A stretch of 64,000 nucleotides of DNA from Fontibacterium subtropicum (GCA_965235415.1 CBDDXD010000001.1:62001-126000); one strand, 5' to 3'. Shown: positions 52,381 through 61,646, numbered from the stretch's first letter. The notes: generated from the letters alone by a model not told the origin. Numbers and translations: made by a program.

Positions 52381-53436
52381 TTAACGAGTACTAGTTAATT
52401 CATTCAATCGACTTAGGGTTCTTTGAAATACTTTTTGAAGTTTTGTACTGCTGGTCAGTTGGTTGATTGGAACTTTTGCAGTTGCAACTAAACTTAATTG
52501 ATTGTCATAAATAATATCAATTAGATTTATAAATCGATACTGCTCATTGATAAGTTCATCTGTAAAATTTGGAATATTCTCAATGAAAAAAATTTTAGTA
52601 ATTTTACAAATCTCTATGTAATCCTCTGAGCCATAAGTTTGAAAACATAAGTCTTTAAAATCAAACTTTGCAATGCCCGAGACATAATTATCAATAATTA
52701 GTTTTCTCCCTTTTATTACTATCTCTTTAGTTGCAAATTGTTTGCCACTTAAGACCGTAAATAGAACTTGATTGAAGTTTTTTTTAGTTTGTGGGTCTTT
52801 AACAATAAAAAATCTGTTTTGTTTATTTAAATAAAGTTCGCGGTAATCTTTTCCTGAATTTAATGAATAAACTAAAGTGTTATCTTTAATGTTTTCAATA
52901 TAGGGAAGAAATTGATCTCTTTGCAGTCCACCTAAATACAAATCATCAGGTTTAGCATTAGATGTTGTAATAATGAAAATATTATTAGAGAAGAATTGTT
53001 CTAAAAGTTTTCCAAGGATCATTGCATCTGCAATGTTGGTTATTTGAAATTCATCAAAGAAAATAATATCGAAGTCTTTTTTAAAAGTTTTAACAATTTT
53101 AGGTAAGGGATTACTTTCATTTTTTAATTTATGAAGTTTGTTGTGAATATCCACCATAAACTTATTAAAATGGGTTTTAAGTACCCTTGGGTGATTTAAA
53201 TATTCTAAAAAGAAATTAACAATCATAGTCTTTCCAGCACCCACATCACCGTACAGATAAAATCCTTTGGGTTTTTTACTTGAGAAAATACTAGTAACTG
53301 ACTTTAAAAATGACGGTTTTAATTGCTCCGTTAAAGTGTCTAAAGTTTTGATTAAATCTTCCTGATTTACGTTTTTCTGAAGGCTGTGTTTCTTAGTATA
53401 TTTTTTAAATGCCTCAGTAATATTTAAATGGTACAT
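52381..53436 (-). CDS. zapE: cell division protein ZapE / AFG1-type ATPase
   Basis: AAA-related ATPase linked to Z-ring constriction under stress in E. coli and to Afg1/Lace1 in mitochondria. The 351-residue protein has Walker A YLYGDVGAGKTMIVNFF near 61-77, FDIIFFDEFQITNIADAMILGKLLEQFF near 121-148 (Walker B with the adjacent family motif), TTSNAKPDDLYLGGLQRDQFLPYI near 158-181 and the C-terminal FDFKDLCFQTYGSEDYIEI. It is transcribed toward tRNA-Thr and divergent from nadK, with 36 bases between the starts. Confidence 0.93.
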   Translation of the reverse strand: MYHLNITEAFKKYTKKHSLQKNVNQEDLIKTLDTLTEQLKPSFLKSVTSIFSSKKPKGFYLYGDVGAGKTMIVNFFLEYLNHPRVLKTHFNKFMVDIHNKLHKLKNESNPLPKIVKTFKKDFDIIFFDEFQITNIADAMILGKLLEQFFSNNIFIITTSNAKPDDLYLGGLQRDQFLPYIENIKDNTLVYSLNSGKDYRELYLNKQNRFFIVKDPQTKKNFNQVLFTVLSGKQFATKEIVIKGRKLIIDNYVSGIAKFDFKDLCFQTYGSEDYIEICKITKIFFIENIPNFTDELINEQYRFINLIDIIYDNQLSLVATAKVPINQLTSSTKLQKVFQRTLSRLNELTSTR

Positions 53437-53472
53437 TAGCTTAGTTATTAAAGGATTTTAAATTTTTCACAA

Positions 53473-54246
53473 ATGCATAGATCGTATAATAAAATTCACG
53501 TAATTGCGGACTCAAGTCCAAACGCTCAGGCTGCAAAAAGATCTATTATTAAAAAATATAAAAATTACTCAATTAATGATTCGAATGTATTTATTGTTTT
53601 AGGTGGTGATGGATTTATGCTTTCTTCACTTAAGAAATATCAAAAATATAAAATTCCATTTTACGGCATGAATAAAGGTAATCGCGGTTTTTTATTAAAT
53701 AAATTTGATGAAAAGGATTTAATTAACAAAATTAATAAAGCAAATATTGCTGAACTTCATCCACTTGAGATGCATGCAAAAAATAAAAATGGTAAAATTA
53801 AAACAGCTATTGCTGTGAATGAAGTATCTGTTTTTAGAGAAACCCGCCAGGCTGCAAAACTTGAAATTAGAATTGATAATAAAGTCAGAATGAAAGAAAT
53901 TGTTTGTGATGGTACGTTAATTGCAACACCTGCTGGAAGTACTGCCTATAATTTATCAGCAAGAGGTCCCGTTTTAGATTTAGAGTCTAACCTATTAGCA
54001 CTTACACCAATCTCTCCATTTAAACCAAGAGGTTGGAGAGGTGCAACGATTAATAATAATTCAAAAGTTTCTATTAAAAATTTAGATCCTAAAAAAAGAC
54101 CGGTGAGCGTTGTTGCTGATAATATTGAGTTTCGTCATGTTTTAACTGTAAATGTTTATTTAAACAAAAATAAAACCTTTAGACTTTTATATGATAAAAA
54201 ATATGGTCTTAAAGAAAGAAATTTAGCTGAACAATTTAAATTTTAA
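53473..54246 (+). CDS. nadK: NAD kinase
   Basis: Phosphorylates NAD to NADP. The 257-residue protein has the diagnostic GGDGFML at 44-50, GMNKGNRGFLLN near 71-82 (the NxG region), AVNEVSVFRE, VCDGTLIATPAGSTAYNLSARGPVL near 146-166 and ALTPISPFKPRGWRGATI. Its end overlaps the convergent sufA end by 11 bases, so the two mRNAs can pair at their 3' ends. Confidence 0.95.
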   Translation: MHRSYNKIHVIADSSPNAQAAKRSIIKKYKNYSINDSNVFIVLGGDGFMLSSLKKYQKYKIPFYGMNKGNRGFLLNKFDEKDLINKINKANIAELHPLEMHAKNKNGKIKTAIAVNEVSVFRETRQAAKLEIRIDNKVRMKEIVCDGTLIATPAGSTAYNLSARGPVLDLESNLLALTPISPFKPRGWRGATINNNSKVSIKNLDPKKRPVSVVADNIEFRHVLTVNVYLNKNKTFRLLYDKKYGLKERNLAEQFKF

Positions 54247-54571
54247 AAGATTCACCACAACCACAACGTTCTGTTTCATTAGGATTATTAAATACAAAGG
54301 ATGAAGAAAACTTATCTTCTTTGTAATCCATCTTAGTTCCAAGTAAATACATAATCGCTTTTGGATCAATAAATACTTCAACTCCATTATCTTTTACCAC
54401 TTCATCATTTGGAATAGTTTCTTTTAGATAAGTCATTTCATACTCCATTCCAGCGCATCCTCCTGACTTTACAGAAACTCGAACTCCTTTAACGCCACTC
54501 TCAGCGTTACTTAATATTTCTTTGATACGCTTTGCAGCGTTATCTGAAATTGTAATTAATTGTTTTGTCAT
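54236..54571 (-). CDS. sufA: A-type Fe-S cluster carrier (SufA/IscA family)
   Basis: Carries assembled Fe-S clusters to target proteins. The 111-residue protein has the three ligand cysteines: C39 in VKSGGCAGMEYEM, and C103 and C105 in ERCGCGESFKI. It is the last gene of the iscR-suf run, overlapping sufT by 4 bases. ErpA is a paralogue of the same size; the position in the suf operon favours SufA. Confidence 0.93.
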   Translation of the reverse strand: MTKQLITISDNAAKRIKEILSNAESGVKGVRVSVKSGGCAGMEYEMTYLKETIPNDEVVKDNGVEVFIDPKAIMYLLGTKMDYKEDKFSSSFVFNNPNETERCGCGESFKI

Positions 54572-54873
54572 ATATTTAAAGCCAGTTTTGCAACCTCCGA
54601 CATCTTACTCTTATCCCAAGGTGGATCCCAAACTATTTTTACTATTACCTCATCGTAATGTCCTAAACTTTCAACAGCCTTTCTAACATTGTTAGGAATG
54701 CTTTGTGCTTCGGGGCAATTTGGAGAAGTCAGCGTCATGTCGATTTCGCAATTCTTATCCTTAAGCCTTACATCATAAATAAGACCTAACTCGTAAATAT
54801 CAACGGGTATTTCAGGATCAAAAATAGTCTTTAATTTATCTTTTATTTCGTCAATTTTTTGTGAATGATCCAT
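54568..54873 (-). CDS. sufT: SufT-like MIP18/DUF59 Fe-S assembly protein
   Basis: Helps mature Fe-S proteins downstream of SUF; exact role is uncertain in bacteria. The 101-residue protein has the DUF59 core: LKTIFDPEIPVDIYELGLIYDVRL near 13-36, IDMTLTSPNCPEAQSIPNNVRKAV near 44-67 with the conserved Cys, and VKIVWDPPWDKSKMSE near 78-93. It overlaps sufU by one base and sufA by four, which supports the call over the related phenylacetate PaaD protein. Confidence 0.9.
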   Translation of the reverse strand: MDHSQKIDEIKDKLKTIFDPEIPVDIYELGLIYDVRLKDKNCEIDMTLTSPNCPEAQSIPNNVRKAVESLGHYDEVIVKIVWDPPWDKSKMSEVAKLALNI

Positions 54874-55343
54874 TAGTCTATAATTTCTGAGTTAATTGGT
54901 TTTTTTTCATTATCTAGTGCTGCTCTTAGAGTGTGCCAAGATAAAGTTGCGCATTTCACTCTCATTGGAAATCTACCAACTCCAGCAAGGGAGGAAAATT
55001 TAATATGTTCATCTTCTGATAAACCTACTTTTTTTATTTCTTGTCCTTCTTTAATCATTTTAAAGAATAAATTTAATAATTCTCGAGCTTGTTTTTCAGA
55101 CTTTCCTTTAACAATCTCCGTCATGATAGATGAGGATGCAACGGATATTGCACAACCTGAACCTTCAAATGAAATATCTTTTACTTTTTTATCTGTATCT
55201 AAGATTAAATAGACGTGAATATTATCTCCACATAAAGGATTATGTCCTTCTGCATCATGATTAAATTTATTACATTTACCAAAGTTTCTAGGCTTTTTAC
55301 CGTGGTCTAATATCAAGTCTTGATAAAGCTCTGTTAAATCCAT
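54873..55343 (-). CDS. sufU: SufU-type Fe-S scaffold / sulfur acceptor
   Basis: NifU-N/IscU-like protein that accepts sulfur from SufS. The 156-residue protein has C38 and D40 in NPLCGDNIHVYL, C64 in GSGCAISVASSSIM and C131 in VKCATLSWHTL, the SufU pattern of three Cys and one Asp. The insert between 64 and 131 is also SufU-like and longer than in IscU. It adjoins sufS with 1-base overlap. No SufE is present in the window, so SufU probably fills that step. Confidence 0.92.
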   Translation of the reverse strand: MDLTELYQDLILDHGKKPRNFGKCNKFNHDAEGHNPLCGDNIHVYLILDTDKKVKDISFEGSGCAISVASSSIMTEIVKGKSEKQARELLNLFFKMIKEGQEIKKVGLSEDEHIKFSSLAGVGRFPMRVKCATLSWHTLRAALDNEKKPINSEIID

Positions 55344-56545
55344 TATTTTAATTTGAATATTTTTTTACACTTTTTGATGCTCTCACATATGGCATCAATG
55401 TCTTGTTTATTATTATAAACACCAAAAGACATTCTAAGGGATGATCCAATTTTCATCTTCTTATGAAGAATCTGACAACAATGATGACCTGCTCTTACTG
55501 CAATATCATCTTCATCAAAAACCGTTGATGCATCATGGGCATGAACGCCTTTAATATTAAATGAAAATACACTTCCTTTGTTTGAAGGACTGCCTACAAA
55601 TTCTATATCATTAAATTTACTAATTTTATCTAATGCATAGGATGCTAAACTTTGTTCATGACTGATGATATTTTTAATTTTTATATCTTTAACAAATTTA
55701 ACTGCTTGTTTTAGAGCAACGACTTCTGCAGAAGCTAATGATCCGGCTTCAAATTTACTCACCCCCGATGCATAAGTTATATTTTTAGTATCAACATTTT
55801 GAATCATTCCACCTCCACCAAGAAATGGTTCAAATTGTTCAATCCATTTATTTTTCATATACAAAATTCCAATCCCTGTAGGTCCGTAAATTTTATGACT
55901 TGAAAATGCATAAAAATCACAATCTAATTCTTTAAAATCTACATAGGTGTGAGCAACTGCTTGTGTGCCATCGATGCAAACGGGAATCTTTTTAGCTTTA
56001 GCAATTGATATTACTTTTTTAATATCCGTCGTAAGGCCTGTAACATTAGATATGTGAATAACGCTAATAAATTTTGTCTTATTAGTAATAAGTGAAGTTA
56101 ATTTATTAACCTCTACTTCTCCATCTTCATTGATTGGAATAAATTTTATATTGACCTTTTTTTTTCTTAAAAAATGCCAAGGCACATAGTTTGAGTGATG
56201 CTCAGCCTCAGTTAATATGATCTCATCACCTTCTTTTAAAAATTTACCAAAGCAATGAGCTACTAAATTTAATGATTCAGTTGAATTTTTAGTAAAAATA
56301 ATCTCACCCTCTGTGCCATTAACAAATTCTTTAATTGTCTCACGGGTGCTTTCAAAATCTGCTGTTGCTCTTGCTGCAAGGCCATAAACGGCTCTACCGA
56401 TATTTGCATAATGATTTTTATAAAAATCTTCTAATGCATCAATAACTTGTTTTGGTTTTTGCGCTGAATTTGCAGTATCAAAATAGATTAAATTTTTATT
56501 CGATTTAAATATTGGAAATTGACTTTTGATGTCCTTTAAATTCAT
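55343..56545 (-). CDS. sufS: cysteine desulfurase SufS
   Basis: PLP enzyme that releases sulfur from cysteine (group II). The 400-residue protein has NLIYFDTANSAQKPKQVIDAL near 18-38, EAEHHSNYVPWH, CIDGTQAVAHTYVDFKELDCDFYAFSSHKIYGPTGIGILY near 190-229 with the PLP Lys in SSHKIYGP, and the persulfide Cys in RAGHHCCQILHKKMKIGSS near 352-370. It follows sufD with a 4-base overlap. Confidence 0.96.
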   Translation of the reverse strand: MNLKDIKSQFPIFKSNKNLIYFDTANSAQKPKQVIDALEDFYKNHYANIGRAVYGLAARATADFESTRETIKEFVNGTEGEIIFTKNSTESLNLVAHCFGKFLKEGDEIILTEAEHHSNYVPWHFLRKKKVNIKFIPINEDGEVEVNKLTSLITNKTKFISVIHISNVTGLTTDIKKVISIAKAKKIPVCIDGTQAVAHTYVDFKELDCDFYAFSSHKIYGPTGIGILYMKNKWIEQFEPFLGGGGMIQNVDTKNITYASGVSKFEAGSLASAEVVALKQAVKFVKDIKIKNIISHEQSLASYALDKISKFNDIEFVGSPSNKGSVFSFNIKGVHAHDASTVFDEDDIAVRAGHHCCQILHKKMKIGSSLRMSFGVYNNKQDIDAICESIKKCKKIFKLK

Positions 56546-57765
56546 GACAACATATCTTCAGTTTTTTTAAGGAAATAATTCTTAAAATTTTCATCAGAAA
56601 TCTTTTCAATCACCTCAGATAAGAAACCTTGAACAATTAATCTTTTAGCTTGAACTTCTGGAATCCCTCTTGCCATTAAATAAAATAACTCATCTTTATT
56701 TAATGATGTAGATGATGAACCATGACTACATTTTACATCATCAGCATAGATTTCAAGTTCAGGCTTTGAATGAAACGTACATTGATCAGATAACAAAACG
56801 CTCTTAATTAACTGATAACCATTTGTCTTTTGAGCTATTTGATCTACAAATATTTTACCCTGATAAACACCTTTGGCAGTTCCATCGATAATACTTTTTG
56901 AAAACTGATAGCTCTGTGTATTTTCAGCTAAGTGATTAATTTTAACTTTAATTTCATGATCTTCGTTATTTTTTAAGAACTGCGTGTAATACAAATAACA
57001 TTCTGACAAAGATTCATTTAAATTGATCTCAACTTCATCTCTGATTGTTTTAACTATATTTGAAAATATAAAACTTTCATAATTAGCACTTGCTGCAATA
57101 TTAACTTTCTTAAATCTATAAATACAATTTTCAGTATTATTGGAATTAAGAATATAATTTTTAATATGGGAATTTTGTTCAACATCAATATTTGTATTAA
57201 TGCTAATAAATGTTTTTTTATTTTCATTTGTAAATTTTTCAAAAACTGATGCTTTTGAATTTTTATTTATCAAAATATAATTTTTTTGATGTAATTGCTT
57301 TTGATCAATTTTTGAATTGTATTGATGATAAATAATGATCGGTAAATCTAAATTATCTTTAATTTCTAAATAAAAACCTGCTTTTGCTAATGCATTGTTT
57401 GCAGCAACGAGTGGATTTTTTTTATTACTAAATAATTTTGATAAATGCTTATTATTTTTCTTATAATATTCATCAATTGTAGTGATGATTAATTTATCTT
57501 TATCTTTTCCAACAAAGTCTGTTTTTTGAACTAATCCGTTTACTATAATAATTTTATTATGTTTAAAGTTTTCAAAAACTTTTTCATTAATTGTTTCATT
57601 ATTAGTTTTATAAATTTCAAGTTGTTTATTATTCTCTAAAAAATAATTTAGTTGAGATTGTTTCCAATCTTCATCTTTTCTAGTTGGATAACCGTGTTTA
57701 TTAAAAAGATTTAAACTAAGTGTTCTTAGTTCATTTACCTCTTTAATATCAGTAATAGTATTCAT
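56542..57765 (-). CDS. sufD: SUF complex subunit SufD
   Basis: Partner of SufB in the SufBC2D scaffold. The 407-residue protein has the N-terminal signature KHGYPTRKDEDWKQSQLNYFL, and the core fold with ITKNGYQLIKSVLLSDQCTFHSKPELEIYADDVKCSHGSSSTSLNKDELFYLMARGIPEVQAKRLIVQGFLSEV near 310-383, where CSHGS is the typical SufB/D segment. The middle is poorly conserved and rich in Asn and Lys. It lies 5 bases after sufC. Confidence 0.93.
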   Translation of the reverse strand: MNTITDIKEVNELRTLSLNLFNKHGYPTRKDEDWKQSQLNYFLENNKQLEIYKTNNETINEKVFENFKHNKIIIVNGLVQKTDFVGKDKDKLIITTIDEYYKKNNKHLSKLFSNKKNPLVAANNALAKAGFYLEIKDNLDLPIIIYHQYNSKIDQKQLHQKNYILINKNSKASVFEKFTNENKKTFISINTNIDVEQNSHIKNYILNSNNTENCIYRFKKVNIAASANYESFIFSNIVKTIRDEVEINLNESLSECYLYYTQFLKNNEDHEIKVKINHLAENTQSYQFSKSIIDGTAKGVYQGKIFVDQIAQKTNGYQLIKSVLLSDQCTFHSKPELEIYADDVKCSHGSSSTSLNKDELFYLMARGIPEVQAKRLIVQGFLSEVIEKISDENFKNYFLKKTEDMLS

Positions 57766-57770
57766 GTTGG

Positions 57771-58514
57771 TTAGATTGCTTTTTGAAATTCCTTGTAGCC
57801 AATCTTATCGAGTTCTTGTGCAAGCTTAGAACAGCCCGTTTTAACAATAGTTCCATTCACCATAACGTGCACGAAATCTGGTTTGATATAATCTAATAAT
57901 CTTTGATAGTGGGTAATGATTAAGAAAGATCTATTGGGTGATCTTAAAGCGTTTACTCCATCTGCAACTATTTTAAGAGCATCAATGTCTAATCCTGAAT
58001 CTGTTTCATCTAAAATTGCAAGATCTGGTTCTAGTAGTGACATTTGTAAAACTTCATTACGTTTTTTCTCTCCTCCAGAAAAACCAACGTTTAAAGCTCT
58101 ACCTAATTGCTCATCTTTAATGCCAAGTTTTTTAGCGTGTTGTTTAACTAAAGATAAAAATTCAACGACATCTACTTCTTTTTGACCTTTTGCTTTTTTA
58201 ACTGCATTCAGTGATGTTTTTAAAAAATTATTCATAAATACCCCTGGAATTTCAATTGGGTATTGGAATGCTAAAAATATTCCCTTCTGTGCTCTTTCAT
58301 CAGCCTCAAGATCGATAATGTTTTCATTTTTAAAGATAATCTTTCCATCAACTTCATAGCCATCTTTGCCAGCTAATACGTATGAAAGTGTGCTTTTTCC
58401 AGAACCGTTTGGTCCCATAATAGCGTGAACTTCACCTTTACCGATCTTAAGATTAAAATCTTTTAAGATTTTTTTATCAGCTACACTTACATTTAATTTT
58501 TCAATACTTAACAT
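57771..58514 (-). CDS. sufC: SUF complex ATPase SufC
   Basis: ABC-type ATPase that drives cluster assembly on SufBD. The 247-residue protein has Walker A IMGPNGSGKSTLSYVLAG near 32-49, ERAQKGIFLAFQYPIEIPGV with the Q-loop, the SufC signature VGFSGGEKKRNEVLQM, Walker B LAILDETDSGLDIDAL and the H-loop LIITHYQRLLDYI. The ATG meets the sufB stop with a shared base. Its Walker A is regular, in contrast to GltL. Confidence 0.97.
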   Translation of the reverse strand: MLSIEKLNVSVADKKILKDFNLKIGKGEVHAIMGPNGSGKSTLSYVLAGKDGYEVDGKIIFKNENIIDLEADERAQKGIFLAFQYPIEIPGVFMNNFLKTSLNAVKKAKGQKEVDVVEFLSLVKQHAKKLGIKDEQLGRALNVGFSGGEKKRNEVLQMSLLEPDLAILDETDSGLDIDALKIVADGVNALRSPNRSFLIITHYQRLLDYIKPDFVHVMVNGTIVKTGCSKLAQELDKIGYKEFQKAI

Positions 58515-59956
58515 TAACCAACGCTCCCTTCTAAGCTGATACTAACTAATTTTTGTGCTTCTACGGCAAATTCCATGGGAAGCTGTTGGAGTACTTCTTT
58601 ACAAAAACCGTTTACAATTAAACTTACTGCTTCTTCTTGATTTAAACCTCTTTGCTTGCAGTAAAATAGTTGCTCTTCACTAATCTTAGATGTGGTTGCT
58701 TCATGTTCTGTTGTTGATGTTGAATTTTTATTATCAATATAAGGAACTGTGTGAGCTCCACATAAATTACCAACTAATAATGAATCGCACTGAGTATAAT
58801 TTTTAGCATTACTTGCTTTTGAATGAATATTTACAAGACCTCTATAAGTATTATCCGCATGACCTGCAGAAATTCCTTTTGAAATAATTCTACTTTTTGT
58901 ATTTTTACCAAGATGGATCATCTTAGTTCCAGTGTCTGCTTTTTGATAATTATTTGTAATTGCAATTGAATAAAACTCACCCGATGAGTTATCGCCTTGC
59001 AAAATACAGCTTGGATATTTCCAAGTAATCGCAGAACCCGTTTCAACTTGCGTCCAAGAAATTTTAGAATTTTTTCCCTTACAAATTCCACGTTTTGTTA
59101 CAAAATTATAAATTCCACCTTTTCCCTCTTTGTCTCCTGGATACCAGTTTTGAACGGTTGAATATTTAATCTCAGCATCATCAAGTGCGATTAGTTCAAC
59201 ATTTGCAGCATGGAGTTGATGCTCATCTCTCATCGGTGCAGTGCAGCCTTCTAAATAACTTACATAACTTCCTTTATCTGCAATAATTAAAGTTCTTTCA
59301 AACTGACCAGTGTTTGATGCATTAATTCTAAAATATGTAGAAAGTTCCATTGGGCATCTAACGCCTTCTGGAATGTAAACAAATGAACCATCTGTAAATA
59401 CTGCAGAATTTAAAGTTGCAAAGTAGTGATCTGTTAAAGGAATAACTGAACCTAAATATTTTTTAACAAGCTCAGGATGTTTTTGTACAGCTTCAGAAAT
59501 TGAACAGAAAATAACTCCAATATCTTCTAATTTCTTTTTAAAGGTTGTTGCAACAGAAACAGAGTCAAATACTGCATCAACTGCAACTCCTGCTAATCTT
59601 TTTTGTTCATTAAGAGGTATGCCTAATTTTTCATAAGTTTTTTTAATTTCTGGATCAATTTCATCTAATGACTTTGGTCCTTCCTTAAAACCTTTTGGTG
59701 CTGAGTAATAATATAAAGCCTGGTAGTCAATTTTAGGATACTGGGGTTTTTGCCAGTTTGGCTCAGTCATTGATTGTAATCTCTCAAATGCTTTTAATCT
59801 CCACTCCAGCAACCACTGTGGCTCTTTCTTTTGTTTAGAAATAAATTCAATAACTTCTTTATTAAGACCCTTTGGAGCTCTTACCGATTCAACATCTGTT
59901 ACAAATCCATAAGCATAGTCCTGCTTAATTTGTTCTTGGATTAGATTATCTGACAT
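58514..59956 (-). CDS. sufB: SUF complex scaffold SufB
   Basis: Main scaffold of the SufBC2D complex, where clusters form. The 480-residue protein has YAYGFVTDVESVRAPKGLNKEVIEFISKQKKEPQWLLEWRLKAFE near 15-59, YFRINASNTGQFERTLIIADKGSYVSYLEGCTAPMRDEHQLHAANVEL near 207-254 and GNLCGAHTVPYIDNKNSTSTTEHEATTSKISEEQLFYCKQRGLNQEEAVSLIVNGFCKEV near 397-456. It overlaps the desulfurase gene by 11 bases. Confidence 0.97.
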   Translation of the reverse strand: MSDNLIQEQIKQDYAYGFVTDVESVRAPKGLNKEVIEFISKQKKEPQWLLEWRLKAFERLQSMTEPNWQKPQYPKIDYQALYYYSAPKGFKEGPKSLDEIDPEIKKTYEKLGIPLNEQKRLAGVAVDAVFDSVSVATTFKKKLEDIGVIFCSISEAVQKHPELVKKYLGSVIPLTDHYFATLNSAVFTDGSFVYIPEGVRCPMELSTYFRINASNTGQFERTLIIADKGSYVSYLEGCTAPMRDEHQLHAANVELIALDDAEIKYSTVQNWYPGDKEGKGGIYNFVTKRGICKGKNSKISWTQVETGSAITWKYPSCILQGDNSSGEFYSIAITNNYQKADTGTKMIHLGKNTKSRIISKGISAGHADNTYRGLVNIHSKASNAKNYTQCDSLLVGNLCGAHTVPYIDNKNSTSTTEHEATTSKISEEQLFYCKQRGLNQEEAVSLIVNGFCKEVLQQLPMEFAVEAQKLVSISLEGSVG

Positions 59957-61082
59957 TTAAAGCTCCATTTTTAAAACAATCCAACTTCCAAACATTAAAG
60001 AAAGTCTCAACCTGCTCTTTTGTTGAATCCCAACCTAAGCTTACTCGGATAGCTGAATGAATATATTTATCATCTACCTTCATTGCTTTTAAAACATGAG
60101 AAGGTTCAACTTTTCCAGATGAACAAGCAGCACCTGAACTTACACAAATACCCTTTTGATCAAGGGCAATCACTTGGTTTTCACTCGTCATTGAAGGATA
60201 GGCAAAATAGCAAGTGTTTCCTAATCTATGTGTATCTTCACCAAAAATTTTAATTTCATTAGACAATTTTTTTAAATTTGTCTCTAATAAATCTCTATTA
60301 TTTTTAATTTCAGAATTGCAAATTTTAGTTAAATTTTTAACTTCATTAATAGCCTCACTAAAGCCAACAATTCCTAAAAAGTTTTCTGTACCAGATCTTA
60401 AATTCTTCTCTTGGCCACCTCCTATAATTTCAGGAGAGATATTGTTTCTTAAATTAATTAATAAAGCACCAATTCCTGTGGGTCCGCCGATTTTATGTGA
60501 TGAAATTGAAAACAAATCTACATCAAGACTATCTAAATCAATTTCAATTTTTCCAAGGCTTTGAACGCCATCACAATGAATAATACCATTATATTTTTTT
60601 ACAATTTTTGATATTTCTGTAATTGGGTGAATAATTCCAGATTCATTGTTAGCAAACATAATGCTAACTAAAAATGAACTTGTTTGCTTTGATAGTAATT
60701 CTTCAATTTCTTTTAAATTAACTGTGCCATTTGAATTTGTTTTAAAGAATTTCTTTTCAATATCTAAATTTTTAACGACATCAATGACGGATGCATGCTC
60801 TGTTTCAAGAGAATATATAGTTTTAATATTATTTTTTTTAATAAATCCTTTAATTGCTAAATTATTTGATTCTGTAGCTCCGCTAGTGAAAATCAAATCA
60901 TAGTTCTTTGCTTTTAAAGTAGATAAAATATTTCTTCTTGCTTCTTCAACAATTTTTTTAGAATTTCTACCAATCTTATGAACTGATGAAGGATTTCCAA
61001 ATTCTTCAAACTTTATATTCTGAATTTTTTTAATTACATTTTTATGCAAAGGAGCTGTAGCGTTATAATCAAAATAAATCAT
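59946..61082 (-). CDS. cysteine desulfurase, IscS/NifS (group I) type
   Basis: PLP enzyme releasing sulfur from cysteine. The 378-residue protein has MIYFDYNATAPLHKNV, TSGATESNNLAIKGF, TEHASVIDV, NNESGIIHPI, CDGVQSLGKIEIDLDSLDVDLFSISSHKIGGPTGIGALLI near 164-203 with the PLP Lys in SHKIGGP, and the mobile-loop Cys in GICVSSGAACSSGKVEPSHVL near 322-342. It is a second desulfurase besides SufS in the same operon; it may also supply sulfur for tRNA thiolation. It overlaps iscR and sufB by 4 and 11 bases. Confidence 0.94.
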   Translation of the reverse strand: MIYFDYNATAPLHKNVIKKIQNIKFEEFGNPSSVHKIGRNSKKIVEEARRNILSTLKAKNYDLIFTSGATESNNLAIKGFIKKNNIKTIYSLETEHASVIDVVKNLDIEKKFFKTNSNGTVNLKEIEELLSKQTSSFLVSIMFANNESGIIHPITEISKIVKKYNGIIHCDGVQSLGKIEIDLDSLDVDLFSISSHKIGGPTGIGALLINLRNNISPEIIGGGQEKNLRSGTENFLGIVGFSEAINEVKNLTKICNSEIKNNRDLLETNLKKLSNEIKIFGEDTHRLGNTCYFAYPSMTSENQVIALDQKGICVSSGAACSSGKVEPSHVLKAMKVDDKYIHSAIRVSLGWDSTKEQVETFFNVWKLDCFKNGALNVR

Positions 61083-61549
61083 CTATTCATTCCTTGGGGT
61101 TGATTTATTGAGTTTTCAAATGGGATGTTTCTTGGAATTTTATTCTCTAAAACATCAAGTAAAGTAACGGATGTAAAATAATTATTAATATGTCTTGATA
61201 AGCCATCCCAAAGATTATGGGTGACGCATTTAGTTGTTTTACCTGTGCATCCTTTTTTAGATTTTAATTTGCATTTTGTAGTTTTGATATCTTCATTTAC
61301 TGCCTCAATAACAGAAGAAAGATAAATTTTATTTGGATCTCTTGAAAGTTTATAACCTCCTAGATTACCTCTAACACTTGTTACTAAATCCTTCTTTTTT
61401 AACTTTAAAAATAACTGTTCTAGAAAAGAAAGGGAAATACCCTGTCTCATAGAGATATCGCTAAGACTCACTGGTTTTTGCTGCTTATTAAAAGTAGCAA
61501 GGTCAGCCATCGCCATTACAGCGTATCTACCTTTTGCTGTCAGTTTCAT
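61079..61549 (-). CDS. iscR: Rrf2-family regulator IscR
   Basis: Fe-S-sensing transcription factor at the head of the suf operon. The 156-residue protein has the winged-helix KLTAKGRYAVMAMADLA near 2-18, DISMRQGISLSFLEQLFLKLKKKDLVTSVRGNLGGYKLSRDP near 31-72, and the cluster ligands C93, C101, C108 with H111 in CVTHNLW. The spacing (8 and 7) is wider than the E. coli C92-C98-C104-H107. The palindrome near the start is its probable operator. Confidence 0.95.
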   Translation of the reverse strand: MKLTAKGRYAVMAMADLATFNKQQKPVSLSDISMRQGISLSFLEQLFLKLKKKDLVTSVRGNLGGYKLSRDPNKIYLSSVIEAVNEDIKTTKCKLKSKKGCTGKTTKCVTHNLWDGLSRHINNYFTSVTLLDVLENKIPRNIPFENSINQPQGMNR

Positions 61550-61575
61550 TGTAAATTAATGATTAATTTTCAATA

Positions 61576-61604
61576 AATTTAGCTATTCCTACTAATTTAG
61601 TCAA
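61576..61604 (-). promoter_or_regulatory. suf operon promoter with overlapping IscR-like palindrome
   Basis: On the minus strand, TTGACT (61604-61599) and TAAATT (61581-61576) are a -35 and -10 at the ideal 17-base spacing, directly upstream of iscR. The -35 overlaps the 11-bp inverted repeat ACTAA-T-TTAGT (61591-61601). A dyad here would let a dimeric regulator block RNA polymerase, as in IscR autorepression. The DNA pattern is observed; the identity of the binder is inferred from position. Confidence 0.6.
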
Positions 61605-61637
61605 CTTTAAAAAAAAACCAAAACTCAATTGCTTTTA

Positions 61638-61646
61638 TGGTATAAG
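61638..61646 (+). promoter_or_regulatory. extended -10 promoter of the hydrolase gene
   Basis: TGGTATAAG is an extended -10 (TGn before TATAAG). It lies 35 bases upstream of the hydrolase start. No good -35 is seen, as is common with extended -10 promoters. Confidence 0.4.

Noticed and set aside
54931..55212. Open frame of 93 codons opposite sufU
   Set aside because: Lies wholly antisense to a clear sufU gene with conserved cysteines; no independent support.
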